From: CAZKNJ01 sp964554185 | GTDB lineage: Bacteria > 4484-113 | NCBI GenBank assembly: GCA_964554185.1 | Contig: CAZKNJ010000014.1 | Coordinates: 1 to 47,769, forward strand | DNA: 47,769 nucleotides | Direction: 5' to 3' | Shown: piece after piece, positions 34,343-42,327 of the stretch | Layout: each line of letters starts with the position of its first letter | Position numbering within the stretch: the first letter of the stretch is position 1 | Notes under the pieces: model-generated | What the model was told of the DNA's origin: nothing | The model's input: only the letters and a program-made list of their open reading frames with translations | Databases searched by the model: none | Made by a program: the position numbers and the translations under genes

Positions 34343-36316
34343 ATGCAACCTCTGGATTACTTCGCCGAAAACCTGGCCGTGCTCGCGCAGAAAGCCCCGG
34401 CCCTGGCCGAGAAGGTCAAGCTTGCCGCGCAGCGGATTCCCCGAGAAGCGCATCCAGATTCGCCGCAAGAGCCGGCAGACTTCCCCTTGAAGCTGCTTTC
34501 CGCCCGCAACGGAAGCATCACGGCGCGGGTGAAGAAACCCGATGGCCGCTGGGTGCAGGTTCACTCGGCCTACGACCCCGAAAAGGAAGCTGAGGATTTC
34601 GCCGGCAGCCTCAAGTGGGACATCTCCAACTACAACGTACTGTTCGGCTTCGGCCTGGGGTACATCGCAGAGGAGCTGGCGCGCCGCATGCGTCCAACCG
34701 AACGGATACTCATCTATGAGCCTTCGGTGGAGATGTTCGCGCTGGCGATGCAGTACCGCGACCTTCGTGGAGTACTCACGCGCCCGGGCACCGTGTTTGG
34801 CGTGGGCGAATCTCCGCAGGCGCTCATAGCGCAGTTTATGTCCATGTTCTCCATCGCCGGCATCCGCGGCCTGCGGATGATCTCGTTTCCGGCGTTTGAG
34901 CATCTACCAGGCGCGGAGCGGTTCGCCGAGTTGCAGGAAGGCATCCGCGCCCAGATGTTCGCCGTGGGCGGCAACTTCCAGACGTTGATGGCGATGGGCG
35001 CATCGTATGAGTACAACACATTGCTGTCGTTCGGCGCAATCCTGGCCAACCCTCCATTCAGGAATCTCCTAGGCCGCTTCAAAGGCATCCCCGCCGTGCT
35101 GGTGGCAACCGGCCCGTCGCTGGACAAGAATGTAGAGTTGCTTCGCGAGGTGAACGACAAGGCACTCATCATCGCCGTGGAAACCTCGCTTAAGCCGCTG
35201 TTGAAACGCGGCATTGAGCCCCATATCGTCTGCACCGGCGACCCGCAGGAAGCCAACTACCGCCATATCAAGGGCACTTACGCGCCTAACACCTACCTCG
35301 TGGTTGAGCCGCAGGCGCCGCCCAAGTCTATCACCGAATGGACGGGCCGCACCTTTATCGCCTCCTTCGGCGACTGCATGATGCAATGGGTGGAGAAGGT
35401 CGTGGGGGAAGTCGGGCGATTGAAGTCCTGGGGCAGTGTGGCAACGATGGCTTACGACATCGCGCTTAAGGCCGGGGCCGACCCGATTGTGTTCATCGGC
35501 CAAGACCTGTCCTTCCCCGAAGGACGCACCTACGCCAAAGGAACCTACTTTGAGGACGAGGACCGCAACAAGAACACGGTGGACGAGCTGCGTGAGAAGG
35601 GCATATACCTGATTGAGAAAACCGACATTTGCGGCAACACGGTTTATACCAACAAGCAGATGTACTCCTACTGCAACTACTTCCACGCTCGGTTTGCCGA
35701 GCCCGAAGCGCGGAAGCGCAGGCTGATAAACGCCACCGAAGGGGGCATTCTCAAAGACGGAGTTCAGATTATGACCTTCCGCGAGGCCATAGACCGCCAC
35801 ATGGTCAAGCCCCAGCCTATTGCTGAGCTGCTGGAAGAAACCTGGCAGGAGCGTCCGCAGACCAACCTGAAGTATGTGGAGCACGAAACCAGTGCGGTGC
35901 TGGCGGAACTGCGCGAGTTCAGCGAGCTATGCCGCAAAGGCGTTTTAACCGCAACGAAATGCGTGAAAGCGGCGCAAGTGGCCAAGGAGCGGGGAAGCGA
36001 GCTAAGGGAGCTTCGCGAACTGAACGAGTTTGTGCAACGGCTTCCGAAGCTGCATTCCTCCATGAGTAAGCTGGGGCGGGTGATCCCCTTTGTCCAGGTG
36101 GCAAACCAGACCGGCCTGTTGGCATTCAAGCGCCGCTCGGCGGAACTGGCGGTACGCGAGCCTTCACTGGAGCTAGTGATCGACCTCAGCACCAACTACC
36201 ACACGCTCTTCACTACCTGCATGGAGGTGGCCAGCCGGCTGACGCCGCTGTTTGAGCGCGCCCGCGACAGCGTGCTAGACCGGATGGAGGCAGAGAAGGC
36301 CGCGGTTCGCGCCTAA
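34343..36316 (+). CDS. Motility-associated factor (Maf/DUF115) glycosyltransferase
   Basis: 657 aa. The DUF115 core lies at about 240-420: AVLVATGPSLDKN at 251-263 (the GPS motif), the GDPQEANYRHIKG stretch near 297-309 and VFIGQDLSFPEGRTYAKGTY at 381-400. Related Maf proteins transfer nonulosonic acids such as pseudaminic or legionaminic acid to flagellin Ser/Thr residues. The regions before (about 1-240) and after (420-657, helical) the core are as long as in Maf proteins. No flagellin or sugar-synthesis gene is in the window, so the acceptor is unknown. An alternative, a pterin pyrophosphokinase-like role (archaeal MptE), seems less likely for this length. Confidence 0.85.
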   Translation: MQPLDYFAENLAVLAQKAPALAEKVKLAAQRIPREAHPDSPQEPADFPLKLLSARNGSITARVKKPDGRWVQVHSAYDPEKEAEDFAGSLKWDISNYNVLFGFGLGYIAEELARRMRPTERILIYEPSVEMFALAMQYRDLRGVLTRPGTVFGVGESPQALIAQFMSMFSIAGIRGLRMISFPAFEHLPGAERFAELQEGIRAQMFAVGGNFQTLMAMGASYEYNTLLSFGAILANPPFRNLLGRFKGIPAVLVATGPSLDKNVELLREVNDKALIIAVETSLKPLLKRGIEPHIVCTGDPQEANYRHIKGTYAPNTYLVVEPQAPPKSITEWTGRTFIASFGDCMMQWVEKVVGEVGRLKSWGSVATMAYDIALKAGADPIVFIGQDLSFPEGRTYAKGTYFEDEDRNKNTVDELREKGIYLIEKTDICGNTVYTNKQMYSYCNYFHARFAEPEARKRRLINATEGGILKDGVQIMTFREAIDRHMVKPQPIAELLEETWQERPQTNLKYVEHETSAVLAELREFSELCRKGVLTATKCVKAAQVAKERGSELRELRELNEFVQRLPKLHSSMSKLGRVIPFVQVANQTGLLAFKRRSAELAVREPSLELVIDLSTNYHTLFTTCMEVASRLTPLFERARDSVLDRMEAEKAAVRA

Positions 36317-36340
36317 GCCCTAGCTGCTCTCTAGCAGTGC

Positions 36341-36346
36341 TAGAAT
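36341..36346 (+). promoter_or_regulatory. -10 box of the patatin gene, leaderless, overlapping a hairpin
   Basis: TAGAAT is followed by 6 nt (CAGCTT) and the GTG start. The box overlaps the right arm of an imperfect palindrome (CTAGCTGCT/AGCAGTGCTAG, 36320-36343), which could end the maf transcript or be an operator. Confidence 0.5.
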
Positions 36347-36352
36347 CAGCTT

Positions 36353-37144
36353 GTGGTTCGCCCTCCTCGATTCGGAGTGATTCTGAGTGGCGGCATCTCG
36401 CTCGGCCTGACCTACGTGGGCGTTCACCGGGCGATGCACGAGGCCGGGCTGAAGCCCGTTGCCATCGGCGGGTGCAGCGTAGGCGCGGTGATGGGAGCGC
36501 TGTGGTCGGCGGGGCTGACACCCGAGCAGATAGAGAAAGTTACTTCGCACGCAAGCTGGCGCGGATTGGTGCGCCCCGCGCGCAGCCGCCTCGGTTTGTT
36601 TTCCTTACGGCAGATGGGGCTCAGGCTGGAGAAGCTCTGCGGCGTCCAGCGGCTGGAGGAATTGCCTCTACCGCTAAACATCTGGGCAACTGACCTGGCG
36701 ACCGGCGAAGGGATTGTGCTACGGCAGGGCCGCCTGCGAGAGTGCATTGAAGCCAGCAGTGCCATTCCCGGCGTGTTCGTGCCGGTCGAGATTGAAGGCC
36801 GGATGCTGGTTGATGGAGGCGTTCTCTGCAACCTACCGCTGCACATTCTGAACGACCAGCGTAGGCTTGATTTCGTGCTGGCGGTTAACCCCATCCAGCG
36901 GCTGGAGCTCTCCAGCAAGCCCCGCAATCCGCTGGAGGCTACACTCCAGTCGTTCTTAATTCACTTGAGGGCAACTGGAACCGGGGCTTCATGCAAATGC
37001 AAGCACAGGCTCATTACCGCCACACCCGATACGGCTGGGGTTAATGCATTGAATCTCCATCAGTTGGCTAAGTTGGAAGAACGAGGTTACAACGAGATGC
37101 AGCGGGTTCTCCAAGAGAACAAGAAGTTATTCCGCCTGCACTGA
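36353..37144 (+). CDS. Patatin-like phospholipase
   Basis: 263 aa, soluble lipid acyl hydrolase of the patatin/RssA type. The oxyanion region is LSGGISLGLTYVGVH (11-25), the nucleophile Ser42 lies in GGCSVGAVMG, and the dyad Asp154 in MLVDGGVLCNLPL. There is no signal peptide. The GTG start is set by the -10 box 6 nt upstream; no Shine-Dalgarno is seen. The gene ends 1 nt from the convergent ptb gene. The substrate is unknown. Confidence 0.88.
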   Translation: MVRPPRFGVILSGGISLGLTYVGVHRAMHEAGLKPVAIGGCSVGAVMGALWSAGLTPEQIEKVTSHASWRGLVRPARSRLGLFSLRQMGLRLEKLCGVQRLEELPLPLNIWATDLATGEGIVLRQGRLRECIEASSAIPGVFVPVEIEGRMLVDGGVLCNLPLHILNDQRRLDFVLAVNPIQRLELSSKPRNPLEATLQSFLIHLRATGTGASCKCKHRLITATPDTAGVNALNLHQLAKLEERGYNEMQRVLQENKKLFRLH

Positions 37145-37145
37145 C

Positions 37146-38060
37146 TCATCCAGCTTTCTGGCAGCTGATCAATTGCGCCAATACCGCCGAAAGCAGGTTG
37201 GCCTCCGGCGGCGCGCCACGCGAAACCAATAGCACCGGCACCACGCCGCCGATGATGAGCCCCAGCATGTACGCGTTCATGTAGTGCAAGACCATTTTCA
37301 CCGCTATGTTGCCAGCCTCCAGGTTAGGGACGACGATGATGTCGGCGTCGCCGCGTATCTCAGTGTCCAACTTCTTAATCTTCGCAGCCTGCGGGTCCAG
37401 GCCCACATCCACACCGAACGGGCCGTCGATGAATGTATTCGGCCACTCGCCGGTTTTATGCCGCTTGATAATCTCCCTGGCGTCGGCGATAGCGGGGATG
37501 TCTTGGCCGGTGTCTTCCATACCGGCAGCGAATAGTACTTTGGGCTTGCCTATGCCCATCTCGCGTGCAATGCACAGAGCGTTCTGCATAATGTGAACCT
37601 TCTCGCCTGCATCGGGAGCGACGTTCATCCCCCCGTCAGTTACTTGCAGCAGCTTCCCGCCACGCGGATTCTCAATCACTGCAGTATGGGAGAGGAAGTA
37701 CCCACCTTCCCTTATCTCCTTCTCTTCAGTATGCAGTACTGCTTTGAGCAGCGCGTTCGTCTTCACATTTCCCTTCATCACGAACGAGGCTTCACCCGCC
37801 AGGCACAGCCTAACTGCCTCTGCAGCGGCCTCATCCGCGCTGGAGCGGTGAATCCGCAGCTTCGCGGGTCGGTGCGGTGCGGACTCCAGTGTCTTCTCAA
37901 CCGCGGCCTGCTCGCCGACAAACACGCATTCGCCAATGCCCTCGGCCTCCGCGATGGCGGCAAACTCAACCGCTCCCCCGGAATCGCCGCCGGCAATGGC
38001 AACGACTGCCCCGCCGGCCGTCCGCCCGTATTCCTTTAGGTCTGCAAAGCTCTTAATCAT
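37146..38060 (-). CDS. ptb: Phosphate acyl (butyryl/acetyl) transferase
   Basis: 304 aa from ATG 38060 with GAGG upstream; the longer frame overlaps buk. It exchanges CoA for phosphate on butyryl-CoA or another acyl-CoA. PTA/PTB family blocks are AIAEAEGIGECVFVGEQ, LCLAGEASFVMKGNVKTNAL, the VTDGGMNVAPDAGEK region and PNTFIDGPFGVDVGLDPQAA. Length matches Ptb (about 300) better than Pta. It follows buk by 16 nt, and the pair makes ATP from acyl-CoA or, in reverse, activates short-chain or branched acids. Confidence 0.9.
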   Translation of the reverse strand: MIKSFADLKEYGRTAGGAVVAIAGGDSGGAVEFAAIAEAEGIGECVFVGEQAAVEKTLESAPHRPAKLRIHRSSADEAAAEAVRLCLAGEASFVMKGNVKTNALLKAVLHTEEKEIREGGYFLSHTAVIENPRGGKLLQVTDGGMNVAPDAGEKVHIMQNALCIAREMGIGKPKVLFAAGMEDTGQDIPAIADAREIIKRHKTGEWPNTFIDGPFGVDVGLDPQAAKIKKLDTEIRGDADIIVVPNLEAGNIAVKMVLHYMNAYMLGLIIGGVVPVLLVSRGAPPEANLLSAVLAQLISCQKAG

Positions 38061-38076
38061 CGTGCACCTCGCAGGT

Positions 38077-39240
38077 TCATTTGCCGGTGTATTCGCGTAT
38101 GGGCTCTTCGCCGGACAGCGCTGCGTAAGCCGCGGCCGCCAGCGCTTCCATCTCGTTTTCGCCGGGGTATACAAGTACTTCCCCCAGCCACTTGATGTAC
38201 TTCTTCAGATCGGCCACCAGCCGCTTGGAATGAGCCAGTCCGCCCGTGATGATAACTGCGTGATGCTTGCCCGCCAGCGGCATAGCGTACATCCCGATGT
38301 TCTTGGCAACCTGGTAGACCATGGAGTTGTAGGCAAGCTCCGCCTCGGCGTTGCCGCCTTCCACCATTTCCAGCACTTTGGTGAAGTCCGTCGTACCCAG
38401 ATAGCCCGCAAAGCCCGCCTTCTTCGTAAGCAGCCGCTTCAGTTCCTCTTCGGGATGGGTGTACGCCAGCTTCATCACCCCGCGGAGCGGCAACACCCCC
38501 GCCCGCTCCACCGAGAAGGGCCCTTCGCCCAGCATTCCGTCCGCGTTATCTACTATGCGTCCTTGTTTGATCGTGGCAATGCTGAAGCCGGAGCCAAGGT
38601 GGGCCACGATGAAGTTGGCCTTCTTGAACTGGATGCCCAGGCTCTCCGCCGCCAGCTTGGACACTGCGCGGATGTTCAACGCGTGCAGCCTGCTCGCGCG
38701 GGTGATTCCCGGAAAGCCGGACACGCGCGCAACCTCCGGAAACTCGTCAACCACCACCGGATCGGCAATGAAAGCCGGAACATTGGTGCCCTTCACCAGA
38801 TCGCAGGCTAGCAGGCCGCAGAGGTTACTGGGATGCTCTCCATACCTGGCAGCCTTGAGGTCGGCGCACATCTTCTCGTTGACGCGGTACACGCCGGCCG
38901 GCAGCGGCGCCAGCAGCCCGCCGCGCGCCATCACTGCGGCGAACTTGTTCAGCTTCACGCCGATTACCTTGAGGAACTTGCACACCTGCTCCGACCTGGA
39001 CGGAAGCTCATCGATGATGTGGCTGGCACCTTCCGGGGGTCTGTAGGTGAGGTTCTCCTCGTGAACAATATCCCGACCCGAGAAGATGGCCAGCTTAGTG
39101 CTGGTTCCCCCCATGTTAATAGCGAGCACGCGCCCAAGTTCCTGCAACGAGTCGTTCTTGGGTTTGGAGCTACCTGCATGGCCCGCGCGGCGCGCGCTTG
39201 CAGGCTTGTGTCCGGGTGTATTGTGTTGATCCGATAGCAT
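38077..39240 (-). CDS. buk: Butyrate kinase family acyl kinase with N-terminal extension
   Basis: 387 aa. Acetokinase-fold enzyme converting acyl phosphate and ADP to acid and ATP. The normal start of the fold, RVLAINMGGTSTKLAIF, appears only at about residue 37. The first 36 residues are polar and low-complexity. The ATG at 39240 is nevertheless supported by GGAGGG 5 nt upstream. Other blocks are AVMARGGLLAPLPAGVYRVN, NFIVAHLGSGFSIATIKQGR and AVIITGGLAHSKRL. GGTSTK replaces the common GSTSTK. It heads the buk-ptb operon. Confidence 0.9.
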   Translation of the reverse strand: MLSDQHNTPGHKPASARRAGHAGSSKPKNDSLQELGRVLAINMGGTSTKLAIFSGRDIVHEENLTYRPPEGASHIIDELPSRSEQVCKFLKVIGVKLNKFAAVMARGGLLAPLPAGVYRVNEKMCADLKAARYGEHPSNLCGLLACDLVKGTNVPAFIADPVVVDEFPEVARVSGFPGITRASRLHALNIRAVSKLAAESLGIQFKKANFIVAHLGSGFSIATIKQGRIVDNADGMLGEGPFSVERAGVLPLRGVMKLAYTHPEEELKRLLTKKAGFAGYLGTTDFTKVLEMVEGGNAEAELAYNSMVYQVAKNIGMYAMPLAGKHHAVIITGGLAHSKRLVADLKKYIKWLGEVLVYPGENEMEALAAAAYAALSGEEPIREYTGK

Positions 39241-39272
39241 AGGCTCCCTCCGAGCTTGTAACTTTTATCACA

Positions 39273-39278
39273 ATTGTA
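39273..39278 (-). promoter_or_regulatory. Probable -10 box of buk-ptb
   Basis: TACAAT on the minus strand lies 32 nt before the buk ATG, leaving a short leader that carries GGAGGG. No clear -35 box. Confidence 0.4.
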
Positions 39279-39314
39279 GGCTGAAGTCTAGACCCGAGCA
39301 TTGTGAATATCCTG

Positions 39315-40043
39315 CTATTTGTTCGGCACAACAGCTCGGATGAATAGGAAGCATGGTTCCCGGCACAGCTCTGCGTAGTCCTTCGGATCTGCCCGTTGGA
39401 ATTCCTCAGTCGGGAAAGGTTCAACGATACGCTCAATCAGAAATCCCGCGCCCGCTAGCGCTCCGGCGGTGACCCCTAGCGGACGGCGATAGGAAGGCAC
39501 AGTGACCGGTTCGCCCCCGAACCCGCGCCAGACATACTCAATCAGCTCAATCTGGTGGTAGTTGGCGCCCTTCTTCGCAAAGTCGTTGAAAGGATGGTGC
39601 AGCGAAAGAACGAAGTGTCCACCCGGTTTCAAGACACGGTAGAACTCGCTGAAGGAAGCGCTCCAGTCGTATATGTAGTCCAGGAACAGCGCGGCCAATA
39701 CTACGTCAAACGAGCCATCCTTCAGGAACGGCATAGGCGCGGATACATCCGCTTGGTGCAGTTTCACCTTGTTGCCCAGCCGCTGGCGGGCTAGTTCCAG
39801 CATCTTGCTGCTGATATCCACCCCCACCACTTCAGCCCCTTGCTCCAGCAGCCAGGCCGAGTAGTGCCCCGGGCCGCATCCGGCGTCCAGCACCCGCTTG
39901 CCCCTCACGTCACCGACCAGCGTGCGGGTCGCCGGCCATTCGTAGTAGGCGTTGTGCGGCTTGGTGGAGGCCTTTTCGGAGTATCGCTCCGCCAATGCCT
40001 CAAACGCGCATTGCGCAACGGGTCTTTCGCGGGAGTCTTCCAT
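39315..40043 (-). CDS. Class I SAM-dependent methyltransferase
   Basis: 242 aa. The SAM-binding motif I VLDAGCGPGHYSAWLLEQGA lies at 51-70, motif II VVGVDISSKMLELAR follows, and LHQADVSAPMPFLKDGSFDV is motif III/post I. This is the methyltransferase 11 (UbiE-like) fold, and the substrate cannot be told. No membrane segment. A CVLSLHHPF-like stretch (HFVLSLHHPFNDF) is usual for this group. It lies 72 nt after the HD gene on the same strand. Confidence 0.88.
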   Translation of the reverse strand: MEDSRERPVAQCAFEALAERYSEKASTKPHNAYYEWPATRTLVGDVRGKRVLDAGCGPGHYSAWLLEQGAEVVGVDISSKMLELARQRLGNKVKLHQADVSAPMPFLKDGSFDVVLAALFLDYIYDWSASFSEFYRVLKPGGHFVLSLHHPFNDFAKKGANYHQIELIEYVWRGFGGEPVTVPSYRRPLGVTAGALAGAGFLIERIVEPFPTEEFQRADPKDYAELCREPCFLFIRAVVPNK

Positions 40044-40115
40044 CGCAATGAGTATTCCCCTATCAGGCTCAATGGAAACGGAGAGCTATCAACAGCTTGT
40101 CCACAGCGCTGCGGC

Positions 40116-41375
40116 CTATTCAGTGTGGACGAACCGCCGGTACTCCTCACGGGCACACTCCTGCGCCGCCTGCCGGGCGCGGTCAACCTCGGCGTAGTTC
40201 GCGACCAGAAGCTGGACGATATCGCCATCAAGGTGGCGCTTCCCCACAAACTCCTGCAGCACCTCCACCACACCGCTGCGGCTCATTGCCTTGCGGTATG
40301 GGCGGTCTTCCGCCAGCGCAGTGAAGACGTCCGCAACTGCCAGAGCTCTCGCGCCAACCGACAGGTCGTCCGCGCCGTGGTGGAAGGGGTAGCCGGTGCT
40401 ATCCAACTTTTCGTGGTGCGAAGCCGCCCACTCCGGAATAGGCCCCAACTCACCTATGCTATCAAGCACGCGTCGTGTATGGTAAGTATGGCTGCGCATC
40501 ACGCTGAACTCACTTTCGTCCAGCGGCGCAGGCTTCTCCAGAATCTCCGCGGGCACCGCCAACTTGCCGATGTCGTGAAATAGACCCGCAATCCGCATCA
40601 GCTTGGCGTCGTCCTCAGTGAAGCCGAGGAGCCGGCTCACCGCTTCAGCGGTCGCCGCTACGCCGCTGGAGTGGGTGGAGGTGAAGGGGCTCTTGAAGTC
40701 AATGATGTTGGCGAACATCCGTGCCAGCGACTCAAGCTCAGCGGCATCCAGCGCCAGCATAGTGCCCGCAAAGCGCTTCCGGAGGATCGCGTCCACCGAC
40801 GCGGAAGTTGCGTCCAGCCAGAAATACTCCTTGCTGGCAAGCTCGCGGAGGGCCTCTACATGGGCGGGGACGAACCTCGTGCCGGCTCCTTCAGCAATCC
40901 TGGAGACAATGCTGGAAACCTGGGTCAGGACATGACGGTCCCGCGCAATGAGCACATCCACGCGGTCAGCCAGGTGTATGAGATATGACGCCTCGTCAAC
41001 CTTCCCGGCGAATGGCGCCCCTTTGCCGCCGGCCCAGTTGTTATGGTGGTAGCGTACGACGCCGGCTGCCTGCTTAAGGAAGTCAAAGCGGCTGAGGAAT
41101 CTATAGCCCAGCTCCGCGTGGGTGTGCGGGTCGCTCATTTCAAACTCAAGCGTGTCAAACCTCTGCTTAAGCGAAAACGCGCCGATGTCGTGCAGCGTGC
41201 ACGCCAGTACCAGGTCCTGCAAGCGCTCCTGGCTGAACCCGAGGCGCTCGCCCAGCGCCACCGCGATGTAGGCGACCCGCAGATGGTGTCCTGCAATGAG
41301 GGGGCTGACAAGGTCCACCGCCGACGCCGTCGACATCACCATGTTGAACAGGTTGATGTGGAAACGGTCTTTCAT
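40116..41375 (-). CDS. Double-HD protein with C-terminal HD-GYP domain
   Basis: 419 aa, cytosolic. The C-terminal domain (about 230-380) is an HD-GYP phosphodiesterase: His235, HDIGK at 267-271, His296, HHEKLDSTGYP at 320-330 and Asp349. These hydrolyse cyclic di-GMP. The N-terminal domain (about 25-150) is a second HD-type unit with HDIG at 62-65, HAELGYRFL and HHNN at 110-113, but without the GYP motif. Two HD units in one chain are unusual; the first may be regulatory or act on another nucleotide. There is no receiver or membrane domain. The start at ATG 41375 has only a weak Shine-Dalgarno. Confidence 0.85.
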   Translation of the reverse strand: MKDRFHINLFNMVMSTASAVDLVSPLIAGHHLRVAYIAVALGERLGFSQERLQDLVLACTLHDIGAFSLKQRFDTLEFEMSDPHTHAELGYRFLSRFDFLKQAAGVVRYHHNNWAGGKGAPFAGKVDEASYLIHLADRVDVLIARDRHVLTQVSSIVSRIAEGAGTRFVPAHVEALRELASKEYFWLDATSASVDAILRKRFAGTMLALDAAELESLARMFANIIDFKSPFTSTHSSGVAATAEAVSRLLGFTEDDAKLMRIAGLFHDIGKLAVPAEILEKPAPLDESEFSVMRSHTYHTRRVLDSIGELGPIPEWAASHHEKLDSTGYPFHHGADDLSVGARALAVADVFTALAEDRPYRKAMSRSGVVEVLQEFVGKRHLDGDIVQLLVANYAEVDRARQAAQECAREEYRRFVHTE

Positions 41376-41421
41376 CTACTCGCCGCCTGATAGAGATGGC
41401 TCTGTGCCGTGGATGGCAGTC

Positions 41422-42033
41422 TCAGCGCACGGGCTGGCGGATGATTGTCCTGATTTTCTCGGGAGCTGTGCGGCTGGGGTCGTTCAGATAGATCTCGTGG
41501 TGCTTGCCATGCGGCTTGAGACCTTGTTCAGCAATGAAATCGTGCAGGCGCTTGACCGTGGGATCCGACCCAGTATAAGGCCCCTTGTGCTTGATCTGCG
41601 CCGAGAGACCCTCCTGGATACGCTCCAGCTCCACCTGTTTCAGCGCTGGCAGCTCTTTCCGCTCCGCTGCTTCTTTGACCGCCTTTTTCACCAAGGTCTT
41701 CGTCACGAAGCCTGGAAGCGCCATCATCACCGTCCAGCACCAGTTTTCCCGGCTCTCCTGGTCCAGCGGCTTGCCGCTTTCGGTCCACCACAGCGCTTCC
41801 AGCGGCATCACCGCGAAATCGCCCGCACCAGCCGTTTTCTTCAAGGAGAACTTCAGCGTGTACGCTACCGCATATAGCGCTGCAATGCCATCCTGAAACT
41901 CACCGGATGGTCCCGGGTAGCCTGCTCCACTGACGGTGATGAACTTCATCGCCGGCACGTCAACAACACTCGCCTCGTACGCCGAGGCTTTGTATAGCCC
42001 AGAAAACTCTTTCTTGAATTCAACAGTCGCCAT
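41422..42033 (-). CDS. GyrI-like small-molecule-binding domain protein
   Basis: 203 aa from ATG 42033 with GGAAG 5 nt upstream; the start overlaps the DUF1232 gene by 14 nt. The sequence fits the stand-alone GyrI-like (SOUL/AraC effector) fold: VVDVPAMKFITVSGAGYPGP near the N-terminus, a central VMPLEALWWTESGKP, and the C-terminal repeat unit with HDFIAEQGLKPHGKHHEIYL and DPSRTAPEKIRTIIRQPV. Relatives bind or hydrolyse small xenobiotics, or serve as sensor domains. No DNA-binding domain is attached here. Confidence 0.82.
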   Translation of the reverse strand: MATVEFKKEFSGLYKASAYEASVVDVPAMKFITVSGAGYPGPSGEFQDGIAALYAVAYTLKFSLKKTAGAGDFAVMPLEALWWTESGKPLDQESRENWCWTVMMALPGFVTKTLVKKAVKEAAERKELPALKQVELERIQEGLSAQIKHKGPYTGSDPTVKRLHDFIAEQGLKPHGKHHEIYLNDPSRTAPEKIRTIIRQPVR

Positions 42034-42319
42034 GGTTGCTTCCACGTGCGCCAGCGAGCTTGGCGCGGTGCTCCTCTACAATACCACGTGGCATCAATTT
42101 AAGCGCCAGCATCACCGCGGCAGGGACAATCACCAGGTCGTCCAGGTGGCCGACAACCGGGATGAAATCCGGCACCACGTCAACCGGCAACAGCGCGTAA
42201 CCCACCGCGAAACCGAGCAGCCATTTGGCCGCTCTCGGAGTCCGCTTGTCCGCCAGCACATTGCAGTAAAGCTGAAGCTCGCGCTTCATACTAGCGGCGA
42301 TTCCCCTCAGCTTAGCCAT
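42020..42319 (-). CDS. DUF1232 (YkvA-like) membrane protein
   Basis: 99 aa from ATG 42319. The DUF1232 core is plain: DKRTPRAAKWLLGFAVGYAL, LLPVDVVPDFIPVVGHLDD and VIVPAAVMLALKLMPRGIV. Two hydrophobic helices flank the conserved P-x-D-x-x-P-D-x-I-P turn. The function of the family is unknown. It follows the Eis-like gene by 8 nt and overlaps the GyrI-like gene, so the three are one operon. Confidence 0.85.
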   Translation of the reverse strand: MAKLRGIAASMKRELQLYCNVLADKRTPRAAKWLLGFAVGYALLPVDVVPDFIPVVGHLDDLVIVPAAVMLALKLMPRGIVEEHRAKLAGARGSNHGDC

Positions 42320-42327
42320 ATGATACG

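Noticed and set aside
34329..34345. Leaderless start for the Maf gene (TATAGC or TACCCT before ATG 34343)
   Set aside because: Boxes are poor and gaps are 3 or 8 nt; not counted.
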